Part shown: positions 30,100-38,609 of the stretch, in pieces | Layout of the letters: the number at the start of each line of letters is the position of its first letter | Position numbering within the stretch: position 1 is the stretch's first letter | From: Hafnia alvei | GTDB lineage: Bacteria; Pseudomonadota; Gammaproteobacteria; Enterobacterales; Enterobacteriaceae | Direction of reading: 5' to 3' | Assembly: GCF_964063325.1 (NCBI RefSeq) | Contig: NZ_OZ061315.1 | Coordinates: 124,001 to 188,000, forward strand | Length of the DNA stretch: 64,000 nucleotides | The notes under the pieces: generated by a model | Database searches by the model: none | The model's input: the letters and a program-made list of their open reading frames with translations, nothing else | What the model was told of the DNA's origin: nothing | Position numbers and translations under genes: made by a program

Positions 30100-32124
30100 A
30101 TGCGTTTAAATCCCGGTCAGCAGCAGGCTGTCGAATTTGTTACAGGTCCTTGTTTAGTTCTGGCTGGTGCCGGTTCGGGTAAGACCCGTGTTATTACCAA
30201 CAAAATTGCGCATCTGATCCGAGAATGTGGTTATCAAGCACGCCACATCGCCGCCGTGACGTTTACCAATAAAGCCGCTCGCGAGATGAAAGAGCGCGTG
30301 GCGCAAACGCTCGGGCGTAAAGAAGCGCGTGGTCTGATGATTTCGACTTTCCATACGTTGGGATTGGAAATTATCAAACGTGAATACAAAGCATTGGGAA
30401 TGAAAGCCAATTTCTCATTGTTCGACGATCAGGATCAGCTGGCTTTGCTGACGGATTTGACTGAGCAATGGATTGAGAAAGACAAAGATCTTCTCAAGCA
30501 GCTGATTTCGACGATCTCAAATTGGAAAAACGATCTGATCGATCCCAAACAGGCTGCGGCTCATGCATTTTCTGAGCGCGATAAGCTGTTTGTGCACTGT
30601 TATCAGCTGTATGACGCGCAGCTAAAAGCCTGCAACGTGCTGGATTTTGATGACCTAATCCTATTGCCAACGCTGTTGCTGCGCAGCAACGAAGAGGTAC
30701 GCGAACGTTGGCAGCAACGTATTCGTTATCTGCTGGTGGATGAGTATCAAGATACCAACACCAGCCAGTATGAGCTGGTCAAACTGCTGGTGGGAAATCG
30801 TGCGCGCTTTACGGTGGTTGGTGATGACGATCAGTCGATTTACTCGTGGCGCGGCGCTCGACCGCAAAACTTGGTGCTGCTTAAAGAAGATTTTCCAGCT
30901 TTGCAGGTGATAAAGCTGGAGCAGAACTATCGTTCATCTCAGCGTATCTTGAAATCTGCCAACATTTTGATCGCCAATAATCCGCATGTTTTTGAAAAGC
31001 GGCTTTTTTCTGAGCTCGGCTACGGCGAAGAGCTGAAAATTATTACGGCAAATAATGAAGATCACGAGGCTGAACGCGTGGTGGGTGAGCTAATCGCTCA
31101 TCACTTTATTAATAAAACCTCCTACAGCGACTATGCGATTTTGTATCGTGGTAACCATCAGTCACGCGTGTTTGAAAAGATGCTGATGCAAAACCGTATT
31201 CCATATCGTATCTCTGGCGGAACGTCGTTCTTCTCGCGTCCAGAAATTAAAGATCTGCTGGCTTATCTTCGCGTGCTGACGAATCCAGACGATGACAGCG
31301 CATTCTTACGCATCGTGAATACCCCACGGCGTGAGATTGGTCCTGCGACGCTGCAAAAGCTCGGTGAATGGGCTAACCATCGTGGCATCAGTTTGTTCCG
31401 CGCCAGCTTTGATTTTGGGCTGAGCCAAACGCTGACTGGGCGCGGCTTAGAATCGCTACAGCGTTTTACCCACTGGATGCAGGAAATCTCCACGCTATCC
31501 GAGCGTGAGCCTATCGCCGCGGTGCGCGATCTTATTCACGGCGTTGACTATGAAAGTTGGCTGTTTGAGACATCACCCAGCCCGAAAGCCGCTGAAATGA
31601 GGATGAAAAACGTTAACCAGCTATTTAGCTGGATGACGGAAATGCTGGATGGCAGCGATATTGATGAGCCCATGACGCTGACCCAGGTCGTCACTCGTTT
31701 TACCCTGCGCGATATGATGGAGCGTGGCGAAAGCGAAGATGACGCAGATCAGGTGCAGCTTATGACGCTACATGCCTCTAAAGGGCTTGAGTTTCCATAC
31801 GTTTATTTGGTGGGGATGGAAGAGGGATTATTGCCACACCAGAGCAGCATCGATGAGGACAATGTCGATGAAGAGCGCCGCTTAGCCTACGTAGGCATTA
31901 CTCGTGCGCAAAAAGAACTGGTGTTTACGCTGTGCCGCGAACGTCGCCAATACGGCGAATTAGTGCGTCCAGAGCCGAGCCGTTTCTTGCTCGAGCTACC
32001 GCAAGACGATCTGAATTGGGAAACTGAGCGCAAAGTCGTTAGCCCACAGGAAAGAATGCAAAAAGGGCAGGCCAGCATAGCGAATATTCGCGCGATGATG
32101 GAGAAGGCTAAAAACGGCGGCTGA
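30100..32124 (+). CDS. rep: ATP-dependent DNA helicase Rep
   Basis: SF1A 3'-5' helicase that accompanies the replisome, clears proteins from DNA and supports restart. The product is 674 residues (E. coli 673). Motifs: Walker A LAGAGSGKTRVI, motif Ia TFTNKAAREMKERV, DEYQDTN (motif II), GDDDQSIYSWRGA (III), QNYRSSQRI (IV), TLHASKGLEFPYV (V) and VGITRAQKEL (VI). Start MRLNPGQQQAVEF at 30100, 13 codons inside the longest frame, matches E. coli. Confidence 0.97.
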   Translation: MRLNPGQQQAVEFVTGPCLVLAGAGSGKTRVITNKIAHLIRECGYQARHIAAVTFTNKAAREMKERVAQTLGRKEARGLMISTFHTLGLEIIKREYKALGMKANFSLFDDQDQLALLTDLTEQWIEKDKDLLKQLISTISNWKNDLIDPKQAAAHAFSERDKLFVHCYQLYDAQLKACNVLDFDDLILLPTLLLRSNEEVRERWQQRIRYLLVDEYQDTNTSQYELVKLLVGNRARFTVVGDDDQSIYSWRGARPQNLVLLKEDFPALQVIKLEQNYRSSQRILKSANILIANNPHVFEKRLFSELGYGEELKIITANNEDHEAERVVGELIAHHFINKTSYSDYAILYRGNHQSRVFEKMLMQNRIPYRISGGTSFFSRPEIKDLLAYLRVLTNPDDDSAFLRIVNTPRREIGPATLQKLGEWANHRGISLFRASFDFGLSQTLTGRGLESLQRFTHWMQEISTLSEREPIAAVRDLIHGVDYESWLFETSPSPKAAEMRMKNVNQLFSWMTEMLDGSDIDEPMTLTQVVTRFTLRDMMERGESEDDADQVQLMTLHASKGLEFPYVYLVGMEEGLLPHQSSIDEDNVDEERRLAYVGITRAQKELVFTLCRERRQYGELVRPEPSRFLLELPQDDLNWETERKVVSPQERMQKGQASIANIRAMMEKAKNGG

Positions 32125-32146
32125 GCTTCCCTTTGAATCATTAGTG

Positions 32147-32170
32147 GACCGCGCGAGCTACCGTGCGGTC
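32147..32170 (+). terminator. Weak hairpin downstream of rep
   Basis: GACCGC-N12-GCGGTC, 22 bases after the rep stop, without a T-run. A possible 3'-end stabiliser rather than an efficient intrinsic terminator. Confidence 0.35.
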
Positions 32171-32290
32171 TATCATCTTCATGCATAAAGCCTTCTGCGT
32201 ATCACCTCTCTCCTCTTAATGAGGAGGTGTTGTTTGCAATCAAAAATCAAAAAATAAAATACAAAGCATTGCTTTCTATTTATGGTGGGA

Positions 32291-32355
32291 GTAGGATTTT
32301 TTACGTGGTAAGAAACACAAACGTGAACTTAATCATATTATGAATAAAATCCTAC
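32291..32355. repeat. Perfect 10-bp inverted repeat framing the amidohydrolase promoter
   Basis: GTAGGATTTT (32291-32300) and AAAATCCTAC (32346-32355) are exact complements, separated by 45 bases and ending nine bases before the amidohydrolase ATG. They could be paired operator half-sites or an RNA stem close to the ribosome binding site. Confidence 0.55.
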
Positions 32356-32364
32356 GAGATAAAT

Positions 32365-33603
32365 ATGAAAATTCTATTGAAGAATGCCAATATTTTTGAC
32401 GGAAAAAATAATGAGATAAAATCAGGAGATATCATTATTGATGGAAATTTTATACAGAGCATAACCAAAAATATAGAAGCAATAGATAAAAATACTCAGG
32501 TAATTGACTTGCAAGGTAAGTACGTCATGCCTGGACTTATTGATGCTCACGTTCATATTACTGCTAGCCGAATTGATTTAAACCAGGATTATGAATATCC
32601 AGGCTATATGTATGCACGTAGCTTCCATTTCCTCAAGAATATGATCAATCGTGGTTTTACTTCAGTACGCGACGCCGGTGGTGCTGATGTAGGTATTAAA
32701 ACAGCGGTAGAAGAGGGCGTGGTGTTATCTCCTCGTTTATTTATCAGTGGTAGAGCACTGTCACAAACAGGAGGACACGGCGACTATCGACACAATTCAA
32801 GCGAAATGGTGACCTGTGCATGCAGTCTTTGTACTGGCTCTTCTATTTCGGTGATATGCGATGGTGTTTCTGCTGTACGCCAAGCCGCCCGAGAACAGTT
32901 TAGGATTGGCGCATCGCAAATTAAAATGATGGCCGGTGGAGGAATTTCATCGCCAACGGATAAGATCGATAACCTGCAATATTCTGATGAAGAAATTATC
33001 GCAATTGTTGATGAAGCGACACGTTTCCACAGCTATGTTATGGCTCACGCTTACACACCGCAGGCGATTATTCGTTGCGTTAACCTTGGTGTGAAAACAA
33101 TTGAGCATGGTAATTTATTAGATGCTGAATCTGCGCAAGCTATGTTTAATAACAAAGCTTATCTTGTGCCAACGCTATCTATTTACAATGCCTTTATGAT
33201 GAATAAAGACGATAGTGATTCTGGGATACCTGCGTCTGTTATTGAAAAATTAGAAGAAGTGCAGAGCCAAGCAATTAAATCTATCAATTTAGCAAGAAAA
33301 TATAATGTCAAAGTTGGGCTTGGTACTGATTTATTAGGAGATTATCAAGATTTTCAATATGATGAGTTTAAGCTGCGTAGCCAAGTAGAAAGTGCGTTTG
33401 ATACGTTGCATTCTGCAACCTATGTTAATGCGGAGATCCTGAATATGAAAGGAAAACTAGGCATTGTCGACGTTCATGCTTTTGCAGATCTTATCGTTCT
33501 AGATAATAACCCACTTGAGGATATTTCTGTGTTCTCAGATAAGAAAGATCAGGTTCTTATGGTTATAAAAAATGGTGATATTGTTAAGAACCTACTTAAT
33601 TGA
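32365..33603 (+). CDS. Metal-dependent amidohydrolase (prolidase/imidazolonepropionase-like)
   Basis: 412-residue cytoplasmic amidohydrolase-superfamily enzyme. Metal-site residues can be read: HxH at 62/64 (IDAHVHI), candidate carbamylated Lys187 (IKMMAGGG), His228 (MAHAY), His248 (IEHGN) and Asp322 (LGTDL). These fit the subgroup containing Xaa-Pro/Xaa-Arg dipeptidases. The substrate is unknown. An unusual cysteine cluster (CACSLC, 151-156, plus Cys165) lies near the active site. Codon use and base composition are visibly AT-rich compared with rep and gppA, suggesting horizontal transfer. MarC-like and MarR genes follow downstream on the same strand. Confidence 0.85.
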   Translation: MKILLKNANIFDGKNNEIKSGDIIIDGNFIQSITKNIEAIDKNTQVIDLQGKYVMPGLIDAHVHITASRIDLNQDYEYPGYMYARSFHFLKNMINRGFTSVRDAGGADVGIKTAVEEGVVLSPRLFISGRALSQTGGHGDYRHNSSEMVTCACSLCTGSSISVICDGVSAVRQAAREQFRIGASQIKMMAGGGISSPTDKIDNLQYSDEEIIAIVDEATRFHSYVMAHAYTPQAIIRCVNLGVKTIEHGNLLDAESAQAMFNNKAYLVPTLSIYNAFMMNKDDSDSGIPASVIEKLEEVQSQAIKSINLARKYNVKVGLGTDLLGDYQDFQYDEFKLRSQVESAFDTLHSATYVNAEILNMKGKLGIVDVHAFADLIVLDNNPLEDISVFSDKKDQVLMVIKNGDIVKNLLN

Positions 33604-33673
33604 ACTTAATGTTTATATAAAAATTAAGTATTCCTCAATTTTACTGTAAGCCACGCTAATCATAAATGATGCT

Positions 33674-33732
33674 CAGTATGTTATATGCTGACTTTGGATA
33701 TGTTTTATTTTTAATAGACATATAACATACTG
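33674..33732. repeat. Perfect 14-bp inverted repeat upstream of the MarC-like gene
   Basis: CAGTATGTTATATG (33674-33687) and CATATAACATACTG (33719-33732) are exact complements with a 31-base AT-rich spacer. Centre-to-centre they lie about four helical turns apart. They are a candidate for MarR-type operators flanking a promoter, or a stem ahead of the MarC-like message. Confidence 0.65.
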
Positions 33733-33758
33733 TCATATTTTAATAAAGGATAAGGATA

Positions 33759-34343
33759 ATGCTTTTGCCTTATTTTCATAGTTTATCTTCGTTATTAGTT
33801 ATTATTAATCCATTAACGATGTTTGCTCTTTTTATTTCTTACACTAGCCATATGACGAATAGTGATGTTTTAGCTATTGGTAAAAAAACAGCATTGGCTG
33901 TCGCGATTACTTTGTTGGTTTTTGTTTGGTTTGGCGTTCATATTTTTAGTGTTTTTGGTATTAATATGGCTGCACTACAATTAGCGGGTGGTTTATCTCT
34001 GCTTATAGGCTCTTTAAATGGATTAAATAGTCGCGTTGATTCATGTAACACGTTAAAGAATATAGCGATTGTCCCACTCTGTTTTCCTATTATTGCTGGG
34101 CCCGCTGCGATTTCTATCGTTATCAGTATGACAACTGAAACCGGGAATAGAACCGCAGTAAGTTTTGCATCGTTAACTATTGCATTAATCTTAGGTCTTA
34201 TGTTTCATTTTGCCGATCCTATCTGTCAATGGCTTGGGGAAACAACTATGAATATAATCAAGAAAGTTTCATACTTGGTTCTTGCCTGTATCGGCGCCAA
34301 ACTTATGATGACAGGTTTTGTTTTCTACTTTCTTAGAGCATAG
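33759..34343 (+). CDS. MarC-family integral membrane protein
   Basis: 194-residue MarC/YchE-family inner-membrane protein of unknown activity. Six hydrophobic segments are visible, with the family's N-terminal INPLTMFALF (NPxT) motif and the internal repeat region IVPLCFPIIAGPAAISIVIS. The name does not imply a proven antibiotic-resistance role, as MarC itself has none established. AAGGATAAGGA precedes the ATG. It is AT-rich like its neighbours, and the MarR gene begins eight bases after its stop, so the two form an operon. Confidence 0.85.
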   Translation: MLLPYFHSLSSLLVIINPLTMFALFISYTSHMTNSDVLAIGKKTALAVAITLLVFVWFGVHIFSVFGINMAALQLAGGLSLLIGSLNGLNSRVDSCNTLKNIAIVPLCFPIIAGPAAISIVISMTTETGNRTAVSFASLTIALILGLMFHFADPICQWLGETTMNIIKKVSYLVLACIGAKLMMTGFVFYFLRA

Positions 34344-34351
34344 GAGATAAT

Positions 34352-34783
34352 GTGAGGAAAGACTATGGCATATTGACTGACCTATTGCGTGAGAACCATA
34401 CGCAATGGCAACAGCTACTTGAGCCGATTTTAAATGAGCTCGGGGTGACTTTTGTGGATCGCATTATTCTTGATCAGCTAGCAAAGAGTGGCAGCATTTC
34501 AAAAAATGAGCTGGCAAAATTGTTGGATACAATGCACCAAAATTTGACTCGCTCCATTGGGCGACTCGAGCAACAAGGATTGCTAGTGAGTCAAAAGTCA
34601 GAGTCTGATATGCGGCAGGTTCAGCTTGATATCACTCCAAAGGGTGAAAACATAAACAGCATAATTAATACAAAAATTAATGAGTGCTGGAATACAATTT
34701 TCAGCGATGTTTCCAACGAAAATATTGAGCAGTTAACCTCAATGTTGACTCTCATTAAAAATAAGCTTGCCGAGATTGGGTAG
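34352..34783 (+). CDS. MarR-family transcriptional regulator
   Basis: 143-residue winged-helix regulator. The HTH is ISKNELAKLLDTMHQNLTRSIGRLE (about residues 49-73, given here as ISKNELAKLLDT then MHQNLTRSIGRLE), followed by the wing QQGLLVSQKSESDMRQVQLDI in which Asp and Arg are typical of MarR. The GTG start at 34352 has GGAG five bases upstream. Probably co-transcribed with the MarC-like gene. Autoregulation through the inverted repeats upstream is inferred, and the ligand is unknown. Confidence 0.86.
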   Translation: MRKDYGILTDLLRENHTQWQQLLEPILNELGVTFVDRIILDQLAKSGSISKNELAKLLDTMHQNLTRSIGRLEQQGLLVSQKSESDMRQVQLDITPKGENINSIINTKINECWNTIFSDVSNENIEQLTSMLTLIKNKLAEIG

Positions 34784-34822
34784 GTTTGTGCGTTAGCGGT
34801 TTTGGAGCTCACCTAAAATAAA

Positions 34823-34852
34823 GGCTCTCAAAGCTTGATCGCTTAAAGAGCC
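34823..34852 (-). terminator. Terminator of the rhlB-gppA unit
   Basis: GGCTCT...AGAGCC hairpin with an extended inner stem; on the minus strand it is followed by TTTATTTT. It lies 26 bases beyond the gppA stop. On the plus strand there is no T-run, so the MarR gene is less well terminated. Confidence 0.7.
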
Positions 34853-34878
34853 TCAGTATCGCCATTGTACATTCAATG

Positions 34879-36372
34879 TTACTCAATCTCTTCCACGAGT
34901 AGAGTCCAATGCACATAGCTTTGCCACAGGCTTTCCTGATGCAGGTTTTCGGCTCTCAGAGGATGGGCATGTAGCCAACCCGCAGGGAGGACGAGGTGTA
35001 ATGTATCGCCTTCGGCCTTGATGTTCAAAAGTGGCATCGTGTCGTCGCGGCGACGGCTGGCAAAGATGATCGCCAAGCGTAGAATGCGACATAGCCGGTG
35101 TGCAATGTCCTGTGGGACAGCATTTTGCTGGTTGAGTGCCTGCATATCTAGCGTGCCGGTTTGATTTTGCAGCAGAGCAGCCAGAAGTTTCTTTTGTGCA
35201 GGCGTGAAACCCGGCAAGTCGATATTGCGGATGAGATAGGCGGCATGCTGCGTTGACTGTTTAAAATCAACGCTTAAACCAACTTCATGCAGCAGACATG
35301 CCCAGTGCAATAATTCTGCGCTACGGCTATCGATTGGCCAGACTTTGGACAATTGCAGAACAAAATTTTCAGCTAACAGGCTAACACGTTCTGCTTGTTC
35401 AATATCAAGCAGGTAGCGTCGTTGGATATTACGGATAGTACGAGCTCGGATATCTTGCTCTACCGGTAGATCCAACATGCCATACACTAATCCTTCGCGG
35501 AGTGCGCCGCCGGATAACGTCATACTTTCGATATCCAGCGTTTCAAAAATCGCGATCAAAATAGATAATCCACTCGGGAAAACCAGCGCACGTTCTAGCG
35601 TAAGGCCATCAATTTCAAGCTCTTCGAGTTTCCCACATTGGATCGCGCGTTGACGCATTTGCAGCAGTTTTTTCAGGGTGATACGTTCATCCATTCCCTG
35701 GGCAACCATGATTTCTTGCAGCGCTTGAACGGTGCCTGATGCCCCAACACAAATCTGCCAGCCGTGCTGCTTTAGGCTATCGGCTATCGGTAAAATCATT
35801 TCGTGTGCGGCAGATCCCGCACGGTCGAAATTTTCCTGCGATAGGTTGCGATCGCTAAAATAGCGCTCAAGCCATGTCACACAGCCCATAGGCAAACTGT
35901 GAAGAACATCTGCCGTTGCGCCTTTGCCGGCTGCTAACTCGGTACTGCCGCCGCCGATATCGACAACTAAACGTTGTGCAGAACCACCAGTGGTATGTGC
36001 CACACCTTGATAAATCAGGCGAGCTTCTTCTTCCCCGCTGATCACCTGCACTGGGCGGCCAAGGATTTCTTCTGCTTGGGTGATGAACTGCTGCGCATTT
36101 TTTGCAATACGCAGCGTCGCAGTTGCTACCACCCTGATTTGTTCACGCGGAATGTCCTGCAAACGCTCAGAGAACAAACGTAGGCATTGCCAACCACGCT
36201 GCATCGCTTCGTCAGAGAGCATATTCTCGCTGTCTAAACCTGCAGCTAAACGTACCTTGCGCTTAATTCGGGCGAGTACCTGAATACTCCCCGCCACCTC
36301 ACGCACAACCAGCATATGAAAGCTGTTAGAACCAAGATCAATAGCGGCATACAATGAGGCGGAGCTGCGCAT
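34879..36372 (-). CDS. gppA: pppGpp 5'-phosphohydrolase / exopolyphosphatase GppA
   Basis: Converts pppGpp to ppGpp in the stringent response and also cleaves polyphosphate. The 497-residue product belongs to the ASKHA (actin-like ATPase) fold: phosphate-1 loop AIDLGSNSFHM near the N-terminus, phosphate-2 VDIGGGSTEL (about residues 141-150), and a C-terminal HD-like helical domain (LLHWACLLHEVGLSV). It lies six bases downstream of rhlB, as in E. coli, and probably shares its transcript. Confidence 0.96.
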   Translation of the reverse strand: MRSSASLYAAIDLGSNSFHMLVVREVAGSIQVLARIKRKVRLAAGLDSENMLSDEAMQRGWQCLRLFSERLQDIPREQIRVVATATLRIAKNAQQFITQAEEILGRPVQVISGEEEARLIYQGVAHTTGGSAQRLVVDIGGGSTELAAGKGATADVLHSLPMGCVTWLERYFSDRNLSQENFDRAGSAAHEMILPIADSLKQHGWQICVGASGTVQALQEIMVAQGMDERITLKKLLQMRQRAIQCGKLEELEIDGLTLERALVFPSGLSILIAIFETLDIESMTLSGGALREGLVYGMLDLPVEQDIRARTIRNIQRRYLLDIEQAERVSLLAENFVLQLSKVWPIDSRSAELLHWACLLHEVGLSVDFKQSTQHAAYLIRNIDLPGFTPAQKKLLAALLQNQTGTLDMQALNQQNAVPQDIAHRLCRILRLAIIFASRRRDDTMPLLNIKAEGDTLHLVLPAGWLHAHPLRAENLHQESLWQSYVHWTLLVEEIE

Positions 36373-36378
36373 AAATAA

Positions 36379-37668
36379 TTAACTCGTACGTTTACGGCTT
36401 TGACGCATCGAACCGTTGTTACGGCGCGGGCCTGAACTACGGCGTTGGCCGTTGTTACTCCGAGGGCGAGTTAATCGCTTCGGTGCAGGTAAATCTGTCA
36501 GCAACGCATCGCTGTTATACTTACTTACCGGAATTGAATGTTCAATATAGGTTTCAATTGCCGGTAAATTTAATACGTATTCTTCACACGCCAGCGTGAT
36601 GGAATAACCGCTTTCCCCAGCACGACCCGTACGACCAATACGGTGAACGTAGTCTTCACAGTCATCAGGTAAGTCGTAGTTAAAGACGTGTGTGACCAGT
36701 GGAATATGTAGTCCACGTGCAGCAACGTCGGTCGCAACCAGAATGTCTAGATTGCCTTTGGTGAAATCATCAAGAATACGCAGGCGTTTTTTCTGCGCTA
36801 CATCACCGGTTAGCAAACCAACGCGATGTCCGTCTGCGGCTAAGTGGCCCCAGATGTCTTCACAGCGGTGTTTGGTATTGGCGAAAATAATGCAGCGATC
36901 TGGCCACTCTTCTTCTATCAGCGTTTGTAGCAAACGCATTTTTTCTTCATTAGAAGGATAGAACAGCTCTTCTTTAATACGGTGACCCGTTTTTTGTTCT
37001 GGCTCGACTTCAATATATTCGGCGTTGTTCATGTGCTCGAAAGCCAGTTCACGCACGCGGTATGACAGCGTGGCTGAGAACATCATATTGAGGCGCTGAT
37101 TGGTCGCAGGCATGCGACGGAATAGCCAGCGGATATCTTTGATAAAGCCCAGATCAAACATACGATCGGCTTCATCAAGAACGACTACCTGAATACAGGC
37201 TAGGTCGATATGGCCCTGTTTCGCATAGTCGATAAGACGACCGGTAGTACCGATCAGGATATCAACACCGCTTTCGAGCACTTTAAGCTGTTTATCATAG
37301 CCGTCACCGCCGTAAGCCAAGCCTAATTTTAGACCGGTTTCATGCGCTAAAGCTTCAGCATCGGAGTGGATCTGAACGGCTAACTCACGTGTCGGAGCCA
37401 TAATCAGCGCTCTTGGCTGATTGGTTTTACGGTTCTCTGCGGCAGGGTGAGTAAGTAAATAATGGAAAGTTGACGCTAAAAAAGCCAGCGTCTTACCGGT
37501 GCCTGTTTGCGCCTGACCTGCAACATCACGCCCATTCACTGTCAGGGGTAATGCGAGTGCCTGAATAGGCGTGCAGTTATGAAAACCTTTAGATTCAAGG
37601 GCTTTGACCACCGTAGGGTGCAGGGCGAAGTCGGCGAACTTCTGTTCAGTTAAGTGTGTTTTGCTCAT
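36379..37668 (-). CDS. rhlB: ATP-dependent RNA helicase RhlB
   Basis: DEAD-box helicase of the RNA degradosome, feeding structured RNA to PNPase when bound to RNase E. The product is 429 residues (E. coli 421). Motifs: Q motif (FHNCTPIQALALP), AQTGTGKT, PTRELAVQ, DEAD in VVLDEADRMFD, SAT, and HRIGRTGRAGESG. The C-terminal basic, Arg/Asn/Ser-rich tail (RSNNGQRRSSGPRRNNG) is an RNA-binding extension. Divergent from trxA. Confidence 0.97.
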   Translation of the reverse strand: MSKTHLTEQKFADFALHPTVVKALESKGFHNCTPIQALALPLTVNGRDVAGQAQTGTGKTLAFLASTFHYLLTHPAAENRKTNQPRALIMAPTRELAVQIHSDAEALAHETGLKLGLAYGGDGYDKQLKVLESGVDILIGTTGRLIDYAKQGHIDLACIQVVVLDEADRMFDLGFIKDIRWLFRRMPATNQRLNMMFSATLSYRVRELAFEHMNNAEYIEVEPEQKTGHRIKEELFYPSNEEKMRLLQTLIEEEWPDRCIIFANTKHRCEDIWGHLAADGHRVGLLTGDVAQKKRLRILDDFTKGNLDILVATDVAARGLHIPLVTHVFNYDLPDDCEDYVHRIGRTGRAGESGYSITLACEEYVLNLPAIETYIEHSIPVSKYNSDALLTDLPAPKRLTRPRSNNGQRRSSGPRRNNGSMRQSRKRTS

Positions 37669-37760
37669 AGTGTCGTAGAATAACAGTTAACGCTATGTTC
37701 ACGAAAGACGTTCACGAAAGTATTGCTTTACGAACGCGTATCCGTTGAAATAAAGTCAAC

Positions 37761-37811
37761 CCTTTATTGGAAGGTGATCGGTCTAGTAGGTTAAGATTAT
37801 ACCAATAAAGG
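37761..37811. promoter_or_regulatory. Inverted repeat around the trxA promoter
   Basis: CCTTTATTGG (37761-37770) and CCAATAAAGG (37802-37811) are exact complements separated by 31 bases. The second arm abuts a likely -10 (TTATAC, 37797-37802). It lies in the rhlB-trxA divergent region, 26 bases before the trxA ATG. Function unknown. Confidence 0.55.
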
Positions 37812-37836
37812 CAGACTTAATCCTGTGGAGTAGAAC

Positions 37837-38163
37837 ATGAGCGATAAAATTGTTCACCTGAGTGACAATAGCTTTGATACCGATGTATTGAAAGCTGAAG
37901 GCCCGATTCTGGTTGATTTCTGGGCAGAATGGTGCGGTCCATGCAAGATGATTGCTCCGATTTTGGATGAAATCGCGACTGAATACGAAGGCAAGTTGAC
38001 CATTGCTAAACTGAACATCGATGAAAACCCGGCTACGGCGCCGAAGTTTGGTATCCGCGGTATTCCAACCCTGTTGCTGTTTAAAAACGGTGCAGTGGCT
38101 GCAACCAAGGTCGGCGCTTTGTCTAAGACTCAATTGAAAGAGTTCTTGGACGCGAATCTGTAA
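37837..38163 (+). CDS. trxA: Thioredoxin 1 TrxA
   Basis: Cytoplasmic dithiol oxidoreductase reducing ribonucleotide reductase, PAPS reductase and other proteins, recycled by TrxB. The product is 108 residues with the active site WCGPCK (Cys33 and Cys36), the buried Asp27 and the cis-proline loop GIRGIPTLLLF. GGAG precedes the ATG. The next gene, rho, follows after a long leader. Confidence 0.98.
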   Translation: MSDKIVHLSDNSFDTDVLKAEGPILVDFWAEWCGPCKMIAPILDEIATEYEGKLTIAKLNIDENPATAPKFGIRGIPTLLLFKNGAVAATKVGALSKTQLKEFLDANL

Positions 38164-38193
38164 TCATCATAATGCGTTCTTTATGATGTTGTT

Positions 38194-38227
38194 TAGCGGT
38201 TAGTCGTTTTCTTGCGACTGACCGCTA
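38194..38227 (+). other. Strong hairpin at the trxA 3' end
   Basis: A 13-bp stem (TAGCGGTTAGTCG / CGACTGACCGCTA, one T-G wobble) lies 31 bases after the trxA stop. No T-run follows, so it is more likely an mRNA stabiliser or an attenuation element than an intrinsic terminator. Confidence 0.6.
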
Positions 38228-38609
38228 GACGTCCGCGAATAAGCGTGTTAAGTTTAATCGCACTGCAATACAGTACATACCTGTAGTTTGAATCATAAAG
38301 TTAGAATCTAAGTTTTATTCTGTTTTGAGACCTCTGTGTTTTAACCCCATAGTGTGGCTTTTCCAAAGTATTGCGGCCATCACTGCAGGGGAGCAGCAAG
38401 CTAAAACATAGGTTTTAAACCGTACGGCACCTTCATATCATCAATGAGTACACGCGAATTGGATCTGCAATCTTTTCTCATGTGTGCGATTTATCCGCGC
38501 TGTAATCCACATCGGGTGTTATGAAAGTCCACAAACAGGCATGGATGACCCCTGTCATACCATTCACAATACGTTCGAGATATACCCCGAGTTTAAAGAA
38601 CCCACCATT
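38228..38609 (+). promoter_or_regulatory. rho leader region
   Basis: Gene-free 382 bases before rho. In E. coli this region carries the autoregulatory leader at which Rho terminates its own mRNA, and the leader peptide RhoL. Here a 26-codon ORF (38444-38524) has no resemblance to RhoL and no clear Shine-Dalgarno. I see no intrinsic terminator. Autoregulation is inferred from E. coli. Confidence 0.5.

Noticed and set aside
33759..34783. Reading the MarC-MarR pair as an antibiotic-resistance locus
   Set aside because: MarC has no established resistance function and the regulator is only a generic MarR; no efflux pump is present.
38444..38524. 26-codon ORF in the rho leader as a RhoL leader peptide
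   Set aside because: No resemblance to E. coli RhoL and no good Shine-Dalgarno; mentioned only within the leader.
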